From NCBI RefSeq assembly GCF_019160155.1, contig NZ_JAFNIH010000018.1, positions 124,001-188,000 of the forward strand: a DNA stretch of 64,000 nt, written 5' to 3'. This stretch comes from Pinisolibacter aquiterrae. GTDB taxonomy: Bacteria > Pseudomonadota > Alphaproteobacteria > Rhizobiales > Ancalomicrobiaceae. Below are positions 54,337-63,421 of this stretch, one piece after another; the first letter of the stretch is position 1, and each line of letters begins with the position of its first letter. A model generated the notes under the pieces. That model searched no databases. It saw only the letters and a list, made by a program, of their open reading frames with translations, and had not been told where the DNA came from. A program made the translations under genes and the position numbers.

Positions 54337-54766
54337 CGATGTCGGGCTCCGGTTCGGTGGTGTCGCGGCCGGCCTGTTTCTCGAGGCCGATCAGAAGTTC
54401 GAGCGTGCGGGCGAGCGCGCCGAGGGTGCGCGCGTCCTTTTCCTCGAGGCTCGCCGGAGCGGCGCCGTCGAAGCGGCGCTCGACCTCGGCGATCTGGCGT
54501 TCGACCGCCCGGAACAGGCGGGCGACGAGCGTGCCGCGATCGAGCGGCTCGGTGGATTTCGCCGCCGTCCCCGGTTCGGCCCCGCGCCGTCGCGGCCAGG
54601 CCTCGCGGCGGGCGCGGCGCCAGATCCGTTCCGGCGTCACCGCATAGGCGCGGGCGATGGCGGCGACGGCGAGGTCGGATCCCTCGTAGGCGGCGCGGAT
54701 CTCGTTCCAGGGCGGATCCGAGGGCGAAGACGGCGGGTCGAAGGGATCACTCGTATCGGCGGTCAC
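54281..54766 (-). CDS. GTA gp1, probable terminase small subunit
   Basis: A 161-aa protein from GTG 54766 (a longer form to 54868 is Arg-rich and less likely). WNEIRAAYEGSDLAVAAIAR and YAVTPERIWRRARRE form a helix-turn-helix as in small terminases. A helical C-terminal part follows (TLVARLFRAVERQIAEVERR). It is the first gene of the GTA. The ribosome site is weak (GACGAG), perhaps keeping expression low. Confidence 0.8.
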   Translation of the reverse strand: MTADTSDPFDPPSSPSDPPWNEIRAAYEGSDLAVAAIARAYAVTPERIWRRARREAWPRRRGAEPGTAAKSTEPLDRGTLVARLFRAVERQIAEVERRFDGAAPASLEEKDARTLGALARTLELLIGLEKQAGRDTTEPEPDIDAFRLDLARRLESLRRAE

Positions 54767-55154
54767 GCGCGGTCCAACTCGTCTCGTCGACGCGCGGCGG
54801 CGCGACGCCGGGCCCGGTCGGAGCCCCGCGTCCTGCGCGAGCCTCGACGCGGCGACCGGATCGCGCATCCTGCGGGCATCGATGTGAAGGGGTCGATTTC
54901 GAGAGGTCGAAGTCGGGTTCGATCGGAGACGGCCCGACCCGCGGCGGCGAGCCCCGTGGTGCGGGCGCCGGCTACCGGCGAGATCCCACCGGAGGGCGAA
55001 GCCTCACCGGAGGGAGGAGCCCCGCCCCACCGACACGTCTGCGATCATGAGGAAAGCATGCCCGCCGAGCGTGACGCCGTCAAGCCTGCAACCCGATTTC
55101 AAGGCATAAATTCCTATCGCCGAGTCCAGCCTCGTCTCCGATCTGTTGAAATCG
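54767..55154 (-). promoter_or_regulatory. 388-bp region upstream of the GTA operon
   Basis: No gene was recognised between the YcgN-like gene and g1; both neighbours are on the minus strand, so the GTA promoter should be here. A minus-strand TTGACG (55078-55083) followed after 17 bases by CATGCT (55055-55060) is a weak candidate. The A/T-rich stretch 55095-55112 is another. CGCCGG-CTA-CCGGCG (54966-54980) is a small hairpin. Two CACCGGAGGG repeats lie at 54987 and 55005. No CtrA box is visible. Confidence 0.4.
54987..55014. repeat. Two direct repeats CACCGGAGGG, 18-bp spacing
   Basis: Exact 10-bp copies at 54987-54996 and 55005-55014 in the GTA leader. They could be binding sites of an activator, or chance in GC-rich DNA. 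Confidence 0.4.
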
Positions 55155-55646
55155 TTACGGTTTCTTCGGCGCGGCGGCCGGGCGCGGCGGCGCCGGATCC
55201 TCGCCCGGCCAGTCGCAGAGGTGGTCCTCGTAGCCGTCCTCGGGGATATTTTCGTCGGATATCACACGGCCACGCACCGAAATCCCGACGCGATGGATCA
55301 TGTCCGGGTCGCCGCACACCAGCGGATGCCACCACGCCAGATCCTTGCCGGCGGCGAGGACGCGATAGGCGCAGGTCGGCGGCAGCCAGGTGTAGGTCTG
55401 GGTGACCACCTCCTCGACGTCGAGCTCGACGCAGTCGGGCACGAAATCGTGACGGTTCGGGTAGGACGAGCACAGGCAGGTGGTCGAATCGAGCAGGCGG
55501 CAGGCGACGTTGGTCCAATAGATCTCGCCGGTCTCCTCGTCCTCGAGCTTGTTGAGACAGCAGCGGCCGCAGCGATCGCACAGCCCCTCCCACTCCTCGC
55601 GGGTCATCTCATCGAGGCGCTTGGTCTTCCAATAGGGCTCGGTCAC
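55155..55646 (-). CDS. YcgN-family cysteine cluster protein
   Basis: A 163-aa protein starting at GTG 55646. The N-terminal [12 protein letters not shown] (Cys23, 26, 29, 30) and later Cys residues ([24 protein letters not shown]) give the CxxCxxCC-type family pattern, probably an Fe-S or zinc site. In the family E. coli YcgN is uncharacterised. It is divergent from PBP1A. Confidence 0.88.
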   Translation of the reverse strand: MTEPYWKTKRLDEMTREEWEGLCDRCGRCCLNKLEDEETGEIYWTNVACRLLDSTTCLCSSYPNRHDFVPDCVELDVEEVVTQTYTWLPPTCAYRVLAAGKDLAWWHPLVCGDPDMIHRVGISVRGRVISDENIPEDGYEDHLCDWPGEDPAPPRPAAAPKKP

Positions 55647-55717
55647 GGTCGTCGGTCTTTCTCGCGGAGGTCGGGGACGGCGCATGCGTCGCCCCTCGAC
55701 CGAGGCATGCCGATTGC

Positions 55718-55734
55718 TTAAGATCTCGTCAACC
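55718..55734. promoter_or_regulatory. Near-consensus CtrA box between YcgN and PBP1A genes
   Basis: TTAA-GATCTCG-TCAACC differs from the CtrA consensus TTAA-N7-TTAAC at one base. It is 57-73 bases before the PBP1A start and could act on either divergent gene. Confidence 0.3.
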
Positions 55735-55790
55735 ATTTCGACCGTCCCGCGCCGGGACGATCGACACCGCCACGACACGGGACAGCCCCC

Positions 55791-58082
55791 TTGGCCGAGG
55801 ATCGTCCGCCCTCCGTTACCCCGATCGAGCCTCCCGACGCGCCGCCGCCGGAGGGCGGTGAACCGCCGCGTCGCGATCTCGGCCGGCGCCTGCGCAACGC
55901 CGCGCTCGCCGCCGACGCTTGGCTCGACACGACGATCTGGAAGACCATCGACGGGGTCGCGGCCGGTTATCGCCGGCTGACGGTGGCGATGCGGGCCTTC
56001 CGGGTGCGCGGCGTCGCGCGCGGCTTCTTCGAGGTGGCCGGCGACGGGGTGACGCTGGGGACCGGCGGCCTCGTGGCGATGCTGGCGCTCGCCATTCCCG
56101 CGCTCGAGATCACCAAGACCGACTGGCGCGCCAATGCCGACTATGCCGTGACCTTCCTCGATCGCTACGGCAGCGAGATCGGTCAGCGCGGCATCCTGCT
56201 CAATGATTCGGTGCCGCTGTCCGAGTTTCCCGATCACCTGATCAAGGCGCTGCTCGCCACCGAGGACCGGCGCTTCTTCGAGCATTTCGGCATCGACGTG
56301 CTCGGCACGATGCGGGCGATCATCGCCAATCTGCGTCACCAGCAGGTACGCCAGGGCGGTTCGTCGCTGACCCAGCAGCTCGCCAAGAACCTGTTCCTCT
56401 CCAACGAGCGCACCTTCGATCGCAAGATCAAGGAGGCCTTCCTGGCGATCTGGCTCGAGACGCACATGAGCAAGCAGGAGATCCTGAAGCTCTATCTCGA
56501 CCGCGCCTACATGGGCGGCGGCACCCACGGGGTGGCGGCGGCGAGCCAGTTCTATTTCGGCAAGTCGGTGCGCGACATCGATCTCGCCGAGGCGGCGATG
56601 CTCGCCGGCCTCTTCAAGGCGCCGACCAGCTACGCCCCGCACGTCAACCTGCCGGCGGCCCGCGCGCGCGCCAACGACGTGCTCTCCAACATGGTCGCCG
56701 CCGGGTTCCTCACCGAGGGTCAGGTGCTGGCGGCGCGGCGCCATCCGGCGACGCCGGTCGACCGGACCCGGACCTATTCGCCCGACTATTTCCTCGACTA
56801 CGCCTTCCAGGCGATCCGCGACATGGCGCCGGCGGAACATTCGCTGGTGGTGCGCACCTCGCTCGACGTCGGCATCCAGAAGAAGGCCGAGGAGACGGTC
56901 GAGAACGCCCTGCGCCAGAACGGCGAGGAGCTCGACATCTCCCAGGCGGCGGCGGTCTTCATGACCCTGGACGGCGCCGTCCGGGCGATGGTGGGCGGGC
57001 GCGAATACGGCGCCAGCCAGTTCAACCGCGCCACCGACGCCGCCCGTCAGCCGGGGTCGTCGTTCAAGCCCTACGTCTATTTCGCCGCTCTCCTTTCGGG
57101 CAAGAAGCCGAACACGATGGTCACCGACCAGCCGATCTGCATCGGCAACTGGTGCCCGAAGAACTACGGCGGCAGCTATTACGGCCGGGTCTCGCTGACC
57201 GAGGCGATCGCCCGTTCGCTCAACTCCATTCCCGTCCAGCTCGCCCAGCAGGTCGGCCGCGAGCGGGTCGCCGACGTGGCGCGCGCCTTCGGCATCGATC
57301 TGCCGAAGAAGCCCGACTGGCCCTTCGTGATCGGCTCGGTCGAGGTCCACATGATCGACCACGTCGCCGGCTTCGCGACCTTCGCCAACGGCGGCTACCG
57401 GGTCCATCCGACGCCGATCGAGCAGATCACCGCGCGCGCCGACGGCCGCGTGTTGTGGGATCGCGCGCTCCATGCGCCGCCGCCGGAACGGATCTTCCCG
57501 CAGGACAAGATCGCCGAACTCAACTCGATGCTGAACTACGCCGTGGAGAACGGCACCGGCCAGCGCGCCAAGCTCGACGGCATTCCCGCCGGCGGCAAGA
57601 CCGGCACCACCCAGTCGTCGCGCGACGCCTGGTTCTGCGGTTTCACCGGCAATCTGGTCGGCGCGGTGTGGGTCGGCAACGACGACTACCGGCCGATGGA
57701 GCGGGTGACCGGCGGCATGGTGCCCGCCCCGATCTGGCACGACGTCATGACCTATGCCCATCAGGGTGTCGAACTGAAACAGGCGCCCGGCTTCCCGGCG
57801 CCCCGGCGCGGGGTGCCGGTGGCCGCGAGCGGCGCCGGTGGTCTCGGCGCCCCGGAGCGGTCGTCGGCGGCGGAGCGGCCGCGTCCGCTCTCGGTCAAGG
57901 CGACCGGCACGATCGAGGATCTCACCGGCCGGCTCCAGGCGGCGCCGCCGATCTCCCGTCTCGAGGGTGGGCCGCAGCGTTCGGGCGCGCTGGCGCCGCT
58001 CGGCGGCCGGTCGACCCTCAGGATCGCCTCGCCCGGGTCGGGCTGGCGGGCGAGCGGGGACGTCCGGGTGCTGACCCGATGA
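55791..58082 (+). CDS. Class A penicillin-binding protein (PBP1A)
   Basis: A 763-aa peptidoglycan polymerase/crosslinker. The N-terminus is cytoplasmic and Pro-rich, with a TM near 89-107. The transglycosylase domain has [10 protein letters not shown] (Glu near 157) and [16 protein letters not shown]. The transpeptidase domain has SSFK (Ser near 421), SLN and KTGT (near 603). The start is TTG 55791, chosen as the first start codon in the open frame; its ribosome site (GGGAC) is moderate. The C-terminal 130 residues are Ala/Gly/Pro-rich and variable. Confidence 0.94.
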   Translation: MAEDRPPSVTPIEPPDAPPPEGGEPPRRDLGRRLRNAALAADAWLDTTIWKTIDGVAAGYRRLTVAMRAFRVRGVARGFFEVAGDGVTLGTGGLVAMLALAIPALEITKTDWRANADYAVTFLDRYGSEIGQRGILLNDSVPLSEFPDHLIKALLATEDRRFFEHFGIDVLGTMRAIIANLRHQQVRQGGSSLTQQLAKNLFLSNERTFDRKIKEAFLAIWLETHMSKQEILKLYLDRAYMGGGTHGVAAASQFYFGKSVRDIDLAEAAMLAGLFKAPTSYAPHVNLPAARARANDVLSNMVAAGFLTEGQVLAARRHPATPVDRTRTYSPDYFLDYAFQAIRDMAPAEHSLVVRTSLDVGIQKKAEETVENALRQNGEELDISQAAAVFMTLDGAVRAMVGGREYGASQFNRATDAARQPGSSFKPYVYFAALLSGKKPNTMVTDQPICIGNWCPKNYGGSYYGRVSLTEAIARSLNSIPVQLAQQVGRERVADVARAFGIDLPKKPDWPFVIGSVEVHMIDHVAGFATFANGGYRVHPTPIEQITARADGRVLWDRALHAPPPERIFPQDKIAELNSMLNYAVENGTGQRAKLDGIPAGGKTGTTQSSRDAWFCGFTGNLVGAVWVGNDDYRPMERVTGGMVPAPIWHDVMTYAHQGVELKQAPGFPAPRRGVPVAASGAGGLGAPERSSAAERPRPLSVKATGTIEDLTGRLQAAPPISRLEGGPQRSGALAPLGGRSTLRIASPGSGWRASGDVRVLTR

Positions 58083-58136
58083 GCGGGCGACGCTCCCGGC
58101 ATTGACGCGAGGGAGCGCGGCGAAGAGGATCCGATC

Positions 58137-58179
58137 GGCCGAAGCGGCACGATTCCGTCCGGCGGCCACCGCTTCGGCC
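58137..58179 (+). terminator. Hairpin downstream of PBP1A gene
   Basis: GGCCGAAGCGG (58137-58147) and CCGCTTCGGCC (58169-58179) form a perfect 11-bp stem; GATC on each side extends it past a small bulge. It is 55 bases after the stop. No clear T run follows. Confidence 0.5.
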
Positions 58180-58240
58180 GCCGATCATTCCAGGCTCGCG
58201 AGCGTCGGCGAGCGCGTCCCCTCCGGCGAAGGTACGGACT

Positions 58241-58813
58241 TTGCGCTTTCTCCTGTCCCTTCTCCTCGCCATGGCCCTCAGCCTCGTCCTGGGGATCGGC
58301 TCGGCGTGGTTCATGCTCGCGGCGCCGCGAACCGGGACGGTGACGGTCGGCGGCTGGCGCGCGCTGCCGACGATCGACGCGGCCACCGCCGATCCCTACG
58401 TGCGGGCGCGGGTGGCGCGCACCGGCGAATTCGGCATGGGCGCCGGCGAGGGGCTGACCTTCGTCGCCGATGCCGACACCGCCGGCCGAACTCTCGAGGG
58501 GCGCTGCACCTATGTGCTCACCGGCGTCTCGCCGGCGGCGCGCCTGTGGACGCTGACGGCGAGCGACGCGAGCGGCCATCCGGCGCGCTCGCCGATCGGC
58601 CGCGCCCATCTCGACAGCCGCAGTCTGCTGCGCGACGGCGAGGGCCGTTTCCAGGTCGCGCTGTCGGCGACGGCCCGGCCGGGCAACTGGCTGCCGAGCC
58701 CGACCCATGGCGAGGTGGTGCTGACGCTCCGGCTCTACGACACGCCGATCACGCTCGCTTCCGACCGCGCGCTCCCGAGCCTGCCGACGATCGAACGGGA
58801 GGTCTGTCGATGA
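58241..58813 (+). CDS. DUF1214 membrane-anchored protein
   Basis: A 190-aa protein with an N-terminal TM (MRFLLSLLLAMALSLVLGIG) and a DUF1214 domain (TYVLTGVSPAARLWTLTASD, GNWLPSP). The start is TTG 58241, because no ATG gives the signal anchor. Its stop overlaps the ATG of the DUF1254 gene, so the pair is coupled. Function is unknown; the two domains often occur together. Confidence 0.82.
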   Translation: MRFLLSLLLAMALSLVLGIGSAWFMLAAPRTGTVTVGGWRALPTIDAATADPYVRARVARTGEFGMGAGEGLTFVADADTAGRTLEGRCTYVLTGVSPAARLWTLTASDASGHPARSPIGRAHLDSRSLLRDGEGRFQVALSATARPGNWLPSPTHGEVVLTLRLYDTPITLASDRALPSLPTIEREVCR

Positions 58814-59361
58814 TCGGGAAACTGGCGATGTGGCTCGCCGGCGTGGCGATGATGGCGGGCATCGTCCATATCGCCACGGTGTTCGGCGTGCCGCGCTACG
58901 CGGTCAACGACCCGTGGGAGGAGATCGCCCGTTTCGGTCCCGACGGGGCCTTCTCGATCCTGCCGCCGATCGGCGCCGAGGGACGCCTGCCCGGTCTCGA
59001 TCCGGCGATGGCCCAGGCGACCTGCCGCTTCGTGCTCGACAAGGGGCCGATCCGGATCAAGGCGACGCCGCCGGACGTCTATTGGTCGCTGTCGCTCTAC
59101 GACCGGCGCGGCCTGCACGTCTGGGGCTTCGACAATCGCGGCGCCGGGCAGAAGGCGGCCGACGTGCTGGTCGCCGACGAGGTCCAGGTGGCGCAGTTGC
59201 GGGAGAACCCGCCGGAGGAATTCGAGGACGTGGTGATCGTCGACTGGAAGGGCCGCGAGGGGATCGCCCTCTTCCAGATCTTCCGTCAGCAGCCGTCGAT
59301 GGAGGCGGAGATCGGCAAGGCGTTGAAGGACGCCGAATGCCGCTCGGCGCCGCTCGGCTGA
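58810..59361 (+). CDS. DUF1254-type membrane-anchored protein
   Basis: A 183-aa protein with an N-terminal hydrophobic segment (about 4-24) and the pattern YAVNDPWEEIARFGPDG ... VYWSLSLYDRRGLHVWGFDN, as in the short DUF1254/DUF1214 partner proteins. It is translated by overlap from the preceding gene and convergent with the lipoprotein gene. Confidence 0.78.
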   Translation: MIGKLAMWLAGVAMMAGIVHIATVFGVPRYAVNDPWEEIARFGPDGAFSILPPIGAEGRLPGLDPAMAQATCRFVLDKGPIRIKATPPDVYWSLSLYDRRGLHVWGFDNRGAGQKAADVLVADEVQVAQLRENPPEEFEDVVIVDWKGREGIALFQIFRQQPSMEAEIGKALKDAECRSAPLG

Positions 59362-59390
59362 GTGACGGTCGAAACTTCACGCGTTCGGTA

Positions 59391-60194
59391 TCACTTCTGC
59401 GGCACGACCTCGTGGATGCCGGCGCCCTCGCCGTAGCGCGAGCGGCGGGTCGGGCCGGCGACGCGGCGCGTCTCGGCCGGGAAATCGGCCTCGGCTTTCT
59501 CGATCGCCTGCCGCAGAGCGCCCCAGGTCTGGTTCGCCTCCCACAGACGATCGGACGGGGTCTCCACCATGATGCGGTCGATCGCCATGCGATAGGCGGC
59601 GAGGCGGAAGCGCAGCGCCCGCCAGGTCCAATCGACGACGCGGGCGTTCTCCTCGATGCGGGCGGTGGCGTCGCGCAACTCCTCCGCCGCCACGTCGTGA
59701 CGGCCGTCGACCGCCCGCAGGCGCAGCTGGTCGTCCTGACGGACGCGCCGCGCCTCGTCCCAGAAGGGGCCGACGAGGCCGGTGTCGGCGCGCATGTCGG
59801 CGAGCAGTCGGTTCCACCGCGCCTCGCTGGAGCGGAACGGATCGCGGCGCAGATAGGCGTAATAGCCGCCCGGCTCGAAGCGGGAATCGATCTCCGGCAG
59901 GATGCGCGTGCGCTGCGCCTCGACCAGCCGGTTGCCGAACCAATCCTCGACGTGAGGGGCACGAACCAGCGCCCAGGCGCGATCGCGCAGGGTCGCCTCG
60001 CGATCGGTGCGATTGAAGTCGGAGACGAGTTCGCCGCGTCCGTGGCGGGCGACCGTGTCGCCGAGGAAGGGCATCACCCGGTCGTCGAGCGTGTTGGGTT
60101 TGGCGCGACCGAAGTCGCCGGTCTCGCGGGCGCAGGCCCCGAGCCCGACGGCGAGGAGGAGAAGGGCGGCGACACGGATCGGAGCCACGATCAT
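59391..60194 (-). CDS. Hypothetical lipoprotein
   Basis: A 267-aa lipoprotein with a clear lipobox (LLLLAVGLGACARE, Cys about 19) and a helical, Arg-rich body (SDFNRTDREATLRDRAWALV, WTWRALRFRLAAYRMAID). No domain is recognised; similar proteins are conserved in Hyphomicrobiales as far as I can tell. ATG 60194 is the only start that gives a signal peptide. Confidence 0.75.
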   Translation of the reverse strand: MIVAPIRVAALLLLAVGLGACARETGDFGRAKPNTLDDRVMPFLGDTVARHGRGELVSDFNRTDREATLRDRAWALVRAPHVEDWFGNRLVEAQRTRILPEIDSRFEPGGYYAYLRRDPFRSSEARWNRLLADMRADTGLVGPFWDEARRVRQDDQLRLRAVDGRHDVAAEELRDATARIEENARVVDWTWRALRFRLAAYRMAIDRIMVETPSDRLWEANQTWGALRQAIEKAEADFPAETRRVAGPTRRSRYGEGAGIHEVVPQK

Positions 60195-60288
60195 GGGCGC
60201 GCCTCCCCGGCCGCTCGCAACACGGACGAGCCGCCCCCACGGCGGCCCGGTCCTCGATGTCCGCCGCGGGCACGGCGGGGTTCTCGCC

Positions 60289-60483
60289 TCAGCGCCCGCC
60301 GCGACGACGCGGAGAGCGCGGTCTCCGATCGGTCTCGACGCCGGTCCCATCGGTGGCGGGATCCTCCCACCGTTCGATGCGAACCCCGGTGAAGAGCACG
60401 ATCTCGCCCAGGCGGTCCGAACGATCGGCCCGGGCCGGACGGATGCGGCGGCGTAGAGTCGCCAAGTTCACGACGTCTCCCAT
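60289..60483 (-). CDS. Small conserved-type protein (64 aa)
   Basis: The start MGDVVNLATLRRR and the segment RLGEIVLFTGVRIERWED recall short alphaproteobacterial proteins of unknown function (DUF4169-like N-terminus, but not a certain match). GAGGAGAGATCG precedes ATG 60483, a strong ribosome site. The C-terminus is Arg-rich. Confidence 0.65.
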   Translation of the reverse strand: MGDVVNLATLRRRIRPARADRSDRLGEIVLFTGVRIERWEDPATDGTGVETDRRPRSPRRRGGR

Positions 60484-60608
60484 CGATCTCTCCTCGTGAG
60501 CCCAGGGCGTGGGAGGAAGGCATGAGCGCGTCGCCCGGAGGGCGCGCGTCGAACGCGAACGCGGGGAGCGGTCCGATCTTCCGCTCGTTTCGATCCATGC
60601 GCGATCAT

Positions 60609-60627
60609 GGTTAAGAGAGCGTTAACC
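60609..60627. promoter_or_regulatory. Perfect CtrA box GGTTAA-N7-TTAACC
   Basis: TTAA (60611-60614) and TTAA (60622-60625) are spaced by exactly seven bases, the CtrA consensus TTAA-N7-TTAA, and the flanks extend the symmetry. It lies 52-70 bases before the DUF2336 start and 126-144 bases before the divergent small gene. Confidence 0.65.
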
Positions 60628-60678
60628 GCTCACGCCGATAGTGGGTCCGACGCCATTTCCGCTGCGACGAGACCCGCG

Positions 60679-61962
60679 ATGCATCGTTCCGAGCCTGTGG
60701 TTCCCAACGCCGACGACCACGCCGTGCCCCGGCGCGGTCCGCACGACATGCTCGCCGACGTGGTCGACCTCTATCTGCGCGCGCCGACGCACGACAAGGG
60801 CGAAATCCGCGCCTTCGCCGCGCTCGTCGACGGCCTCCTCGACGCCGCCGTCACCCCGGCGCGCCGACGCGTCTCGATCGCGCTCTCCAAGCGCCCGGAC
60901 ACGCCGCCGGAGATCGCGCGCCGGCTCGCCATGGACTCGATCGAGGTGGCCGAACCGATGATCGTCGAATCGCCGGTCCTCACCTCCTCCGATCTGGTCG
61001 AGATCATGCGGCGCGGCCCCGAACACGTGCGCTGCGTCACCCGCCGGCTCGATCTCGCCCCCGACATCGCCGCCGTCCTCGTCGACAGCACCGTGACCGG
61101 CCCGACCCGGCCGGTGATCGTGCCGGCCAAGCGTCGCCGCGACGAGATCGCCGCCGCCCCCGCCGCGACGTCCTCCCCCCTTTCGGCGCGCGCGCCCGCC
61201 CCGGTGACGGACGCCCTCGACGGCGCCGACGCGGTGGAGCCGACGCCGGCTCCGGCCGTCGAGGCCCGCGTTCGTCTCACCCCGCCGCCCCTCTTCGACG
61301 TTCCGGTGCGCCCGATGCCCAAGACGACCGAAACCTCTCCGACGGTTCCCGCTCTCGACCGTTCGCCCGAACGGCTCGAGCGCGCCGAGACGACGTCCGC
61401 CTCGCGCAAGGGCCACGCCTTCGTGGCAATGACCTCGGCCGGCCGCTGGCGGGCGCTGCAGAGCGCCGCGCTGGAGACGGCGACGCGGACCGGCCCGGCG
61501 CGCGGCGGCGTGCGCGAGCCCGGCCTTCTCGGCGATCGGCTGCTGCGGGCGGCGACGGCGGAAGACGCCTCGGTCCTGGCCGAGGCGCTGACCGAGGCGC
61601 TCGGGCTCGAGCGCGGCCTCGTCGACGCGATCCTGGCGGAGCCGAGCGGCGAGGCGCTGGCGGTGGTGCTGGTCGCCTGCGGCATCGGCGAGATCCGCGC
61701 CACCTCGGTCCTGCTCCACCATCTCGGCCCGGCGGCGACGCTCGGGATGCTCCAGGATCTCGCCGCCCTGGTCGAGCGGACACCGCGCCGCGTCGCGGAA
61801 CATCTGGTCCTGTCCTGGCGCGAGGATCGTCTCGCCCGTCGCGCCGGCGCACTGCGCCAGAGCGACGCGGCCGAACGGCGCGAGGCGGCGGGAACCCCGC
61901 GCGAGGCGGGCACCGGCGAGACCCGGATCGGTGCCACCGACGGCGCCAGCCGCCGCGCCTGA
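60679..61962 (+). CDS. DUF2336 domain protein
   Basis: A 427-aa soluble protein. The N-terminal 150 residues have the DUF2336 helical pattern (DVVDLYLRAPTHDKGEIRAF, RRRVSIALSKRPDTPPEIAR, ESPVLTSSDLVEIMRRG). A disordered Pro/Ala-rich linker (about 155-255) leads to a second helical region. ATG 60679 is preferred because a start at 60607 would place the CtrA box inside the gene. Function is unknown. The CtrA box suggests cell-cycle or motility-linked control. Confidence 0.82.
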   Translation: MHRSEPVVPNADDHAVPRRGPHDMLADVVDLYLRAPTHDKGEIRAFAALVDGLLDAAVTPARRRVSIALSKRPDTPPEIARRLAMDSIEVAEPMIVESPVLTSSDLVEIMRRGPEHVRCVTRRLDLAPDIAAVLVDSTVTGPTRPVIVPAKRRRDEIAAAPAATSSPLSARAPAPVTDALDGADAVEPTPAPAVEARVRLTPPPLFDVPVRPMPKTTETSPTVPALDRSPERLERAETTSASRKGHAFVAMTSAGRWRALQSAALETATRTGPARGGVREPGLLGDRLLRAATAEDASVLAEALTEALGLERGLVDAILAEPSGEALAVVLVACGIGEIRATSVLLHHLGPAATLGMLQDLAALVERTPRRVAEHLVLSWREDRLARRAGALRQSDAAERREAAGTPREAGTGETRIGATDGASRRA

Positions 61963-61970
61963 GGCGCGGC

Positions 61971-62360
61971 TCACATCTTCGGCGGCCAGACCGGGCGTTC
62001 CGGCGGCGGCGCGCGCGGATCCACCGGCGGCGGCTCGATGAAGGAGCGGCCGTCGCGATCCTCCACCTCGACCACCCACAGATCCGAATCGAACCGTGCC
62101 TCCCGGTCGATGCGCGTGCCGACCTCGGCGGCGGGCGCGCCGGCGAGCACGGTCTCGAAGCGCCGGTCGTCGGCGTCGGCGGTGCCGACCTCGCTCTGCG
62201 GCCGGGGGACGTGCAGATCGACGGTGCCGTCGAGACGGTCGACGACGACCCAGATCGCCCCGGCGGTGGCGTCGCCGCGTCGGCGCACCAACGCGGCCGC
62301 GCCGGCGGCGAAGGCGCGGCGGATCAACGCCGAAACCCAGATTTCCGAGGCGACGCGCAT
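61971..62360 (-). CDS. DUF1491 family protein
   Basis: A 129-aa cytoplasmic protein with the DUF1491 pattern: SEIWVSALIRRAFAAGAAAL, RGDATAGAIWVVVDRLDG and RFDSDLWVVEVEDRDG. The family is alphaproteobacterial and uncharacterised. It is the third gene of the kinase-peptidoglycan-binding protein-DUF1491 run. Confidence 0.85.
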   Translation of the reverse strand: MRVASEIWVSALIRRAFAAGAAALVRRRGDATAGAIWVVVDRLDGTVDLHVPRPQSEVGTADADDRRFETVLAGAPAAEVGTRIDREARFDSDLWVVEVEDRDGRSFIEPPPVDPRAPPPERPVWPPKM

Positions 62361-62379
62361 GGGCGGATCCCTTCGCCGA

Positions 62380-63420
62380 TCAGCGCCGATGGCCCGCGAC
62401 GGCGAGGGCCAGACCCGAGACCAGCCGTTCGCTCGGGCGTCCGGTGGCCGGCCAACCGTTGTCGGCCTCGAAGCGGCGGGCGGCGGAGGCGGAACGGTCG
62501 TCCCAACGGCCGTCGGCCTTGAGCGGGCCGTAGCCGGCGGCGATCAGGTTGCGCTGGATCTTCTGGAGGCGCGCCTCGCCGCCGGGCGCGAGCGGCTCGC
62601 GGGCGGCGCGGCGGATCGATCCGGTGAAGACCGGCGCCTCGATCTCGGCCTCGACCGTCGGCAACGTGCCATAGGCCTCCGGCGAGACCGGATGGGCGAC
62701 GGCGTCGGCGGTGGCGATGCGCATCGAGGGCGTGTCGGAGGCAAAGGCGACCGGCTCGACCGGAAGGCCGCTGCCGGGCTGCGGCTGCGGCGCGGCTTCC
62801 ACCCGGCGGCCGGGGGGCGGCGTCGAGGCGGTGGTGGCGGCGTCGCCGGGATGGAGGGCGCGGGCGGCGGCGAGCAGCAGGTCGCTCGGCTCGCCGGTCT
62901 GGGGCGCGCCGAGGCGCCGCTCGAAGGCGCGGATGGCCTCGGCGGTGGCAGGACCGAGGACGCCGTCGATCGGACCGGCATAGAGGCCGTGATCGCGCAG
63001 CGCCACCTGGAGATCGCGCAGGGCGCCCGGCTGTTCGACCGCCGTCATCGGCCGCGGTCGCGGCAGGACGGCGGGCGGCGTCTGGGCCGGGGCGGCGGCG
63101 GCCGGCGTCGCTTGCGCGGGCTGGGCGACGGGGGCGAGCGGCGCCGGCTGCGGCAGCGGGATCGCATTCGAGCCGGTGGTGGCCGGACCGTCGACGAGCC
63201 GGGTCTGGAACCAGGGATGGGGGTGGCGCTTCGGCTGATTGCCGAGGGCATTGCCGGCGATGACGCCGATCATCACCACCGAGAGGAAGATGCCGCCGGT
63301 GGTGACGGGGTGGCGCAGCGCGGCCTCGGCGACGCGGATGGGCAGGCTGCCGGCGGGGGTGCCGCGACCGGCGGGCTGGTCGTCCCAAGTGCGGGCGGTG
63401 GGGCGGGCGGATCTCGTCAT
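62380..63420 (-). CDS. Membrane protein with two peptidoglycan-binding-like domains
   Basis: A 346-aa protein: cytoplasmic N-terminus, one TM (about 42-60, GGIFLSVVMIGVIAGNAL), a Pro/Ala linker, a PG-binding_1 domain near 140-185 (LQVALRDHGLYAGPIDGVLG) and a second near 290-340 (IQRNLIAAGYGPLKADGRW). It probably sits in the inner membrane and contacts the cell wall. It starts one base after the kinase stop, so the two are coupled. Confidence 0.85.
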   Translation of the reverse strand: MTRSARPTARTWDDQPAGRGTPAGSLPIRVAEAALRHPVTTGGIFLSVVMIGVIAGNALGNQPKRHPHPWFQTRLVDGPATTGSNAIPLPQPAPLAPVAQPAQATPAAAAPAQTPPAVLPRPRPMTAVEQPGALRDLQVALRDHGLYAGPIDGVLGPATAEAIRAFERRLGAPQTGEPSDLLLAAARALHPGDAATTASTPPPGRRVEAAPQPQPGSGLPVEPVAFASDTPSMRIATADAVAHPVSPEAYGTLPTVEAEIEAPVFTGSIRRAAREPLAPGGEARLQKIQRNLIAAGYGPLKADGRWDDRSASAARRFEADNGWPATGRPSERLVSGLALAVAGHRR

Positions 63421-63421
63421 G

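Larger units (their letters stand above)
36287..54766 (-). other. Gene transfer agent cluster with linked fibre-type and holin-like genes
   Basis: The core g1-g15 genes (40071-54766) follow the RcGTA order with many ATGA-type overlaps. The linked genes at 36287-39995 run on the same strand with short gaps. No integrase, repressor, replication genes, att-like repeats or tRNA border was found, and the tape measure is short. All core reading frames look intact. The only opposite-strand gene is the DUF465 ORF at 46082. Confidence 0.9.

Noticed and set aside
36287-54766. Intact prophage instead of a GTA
   Set aside because: No integrase, repressor, replication or att-like repeats; a 197-aa tape measure; gene order and gp3.5, gp10.1, gp13, gp14 and gp15 families match RcGTA.
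55047-55109. 20-codon ORF on the plus strand in the GTA leader
   Set aside because: Too short, no good ribosome site and no neighbour to couple with.
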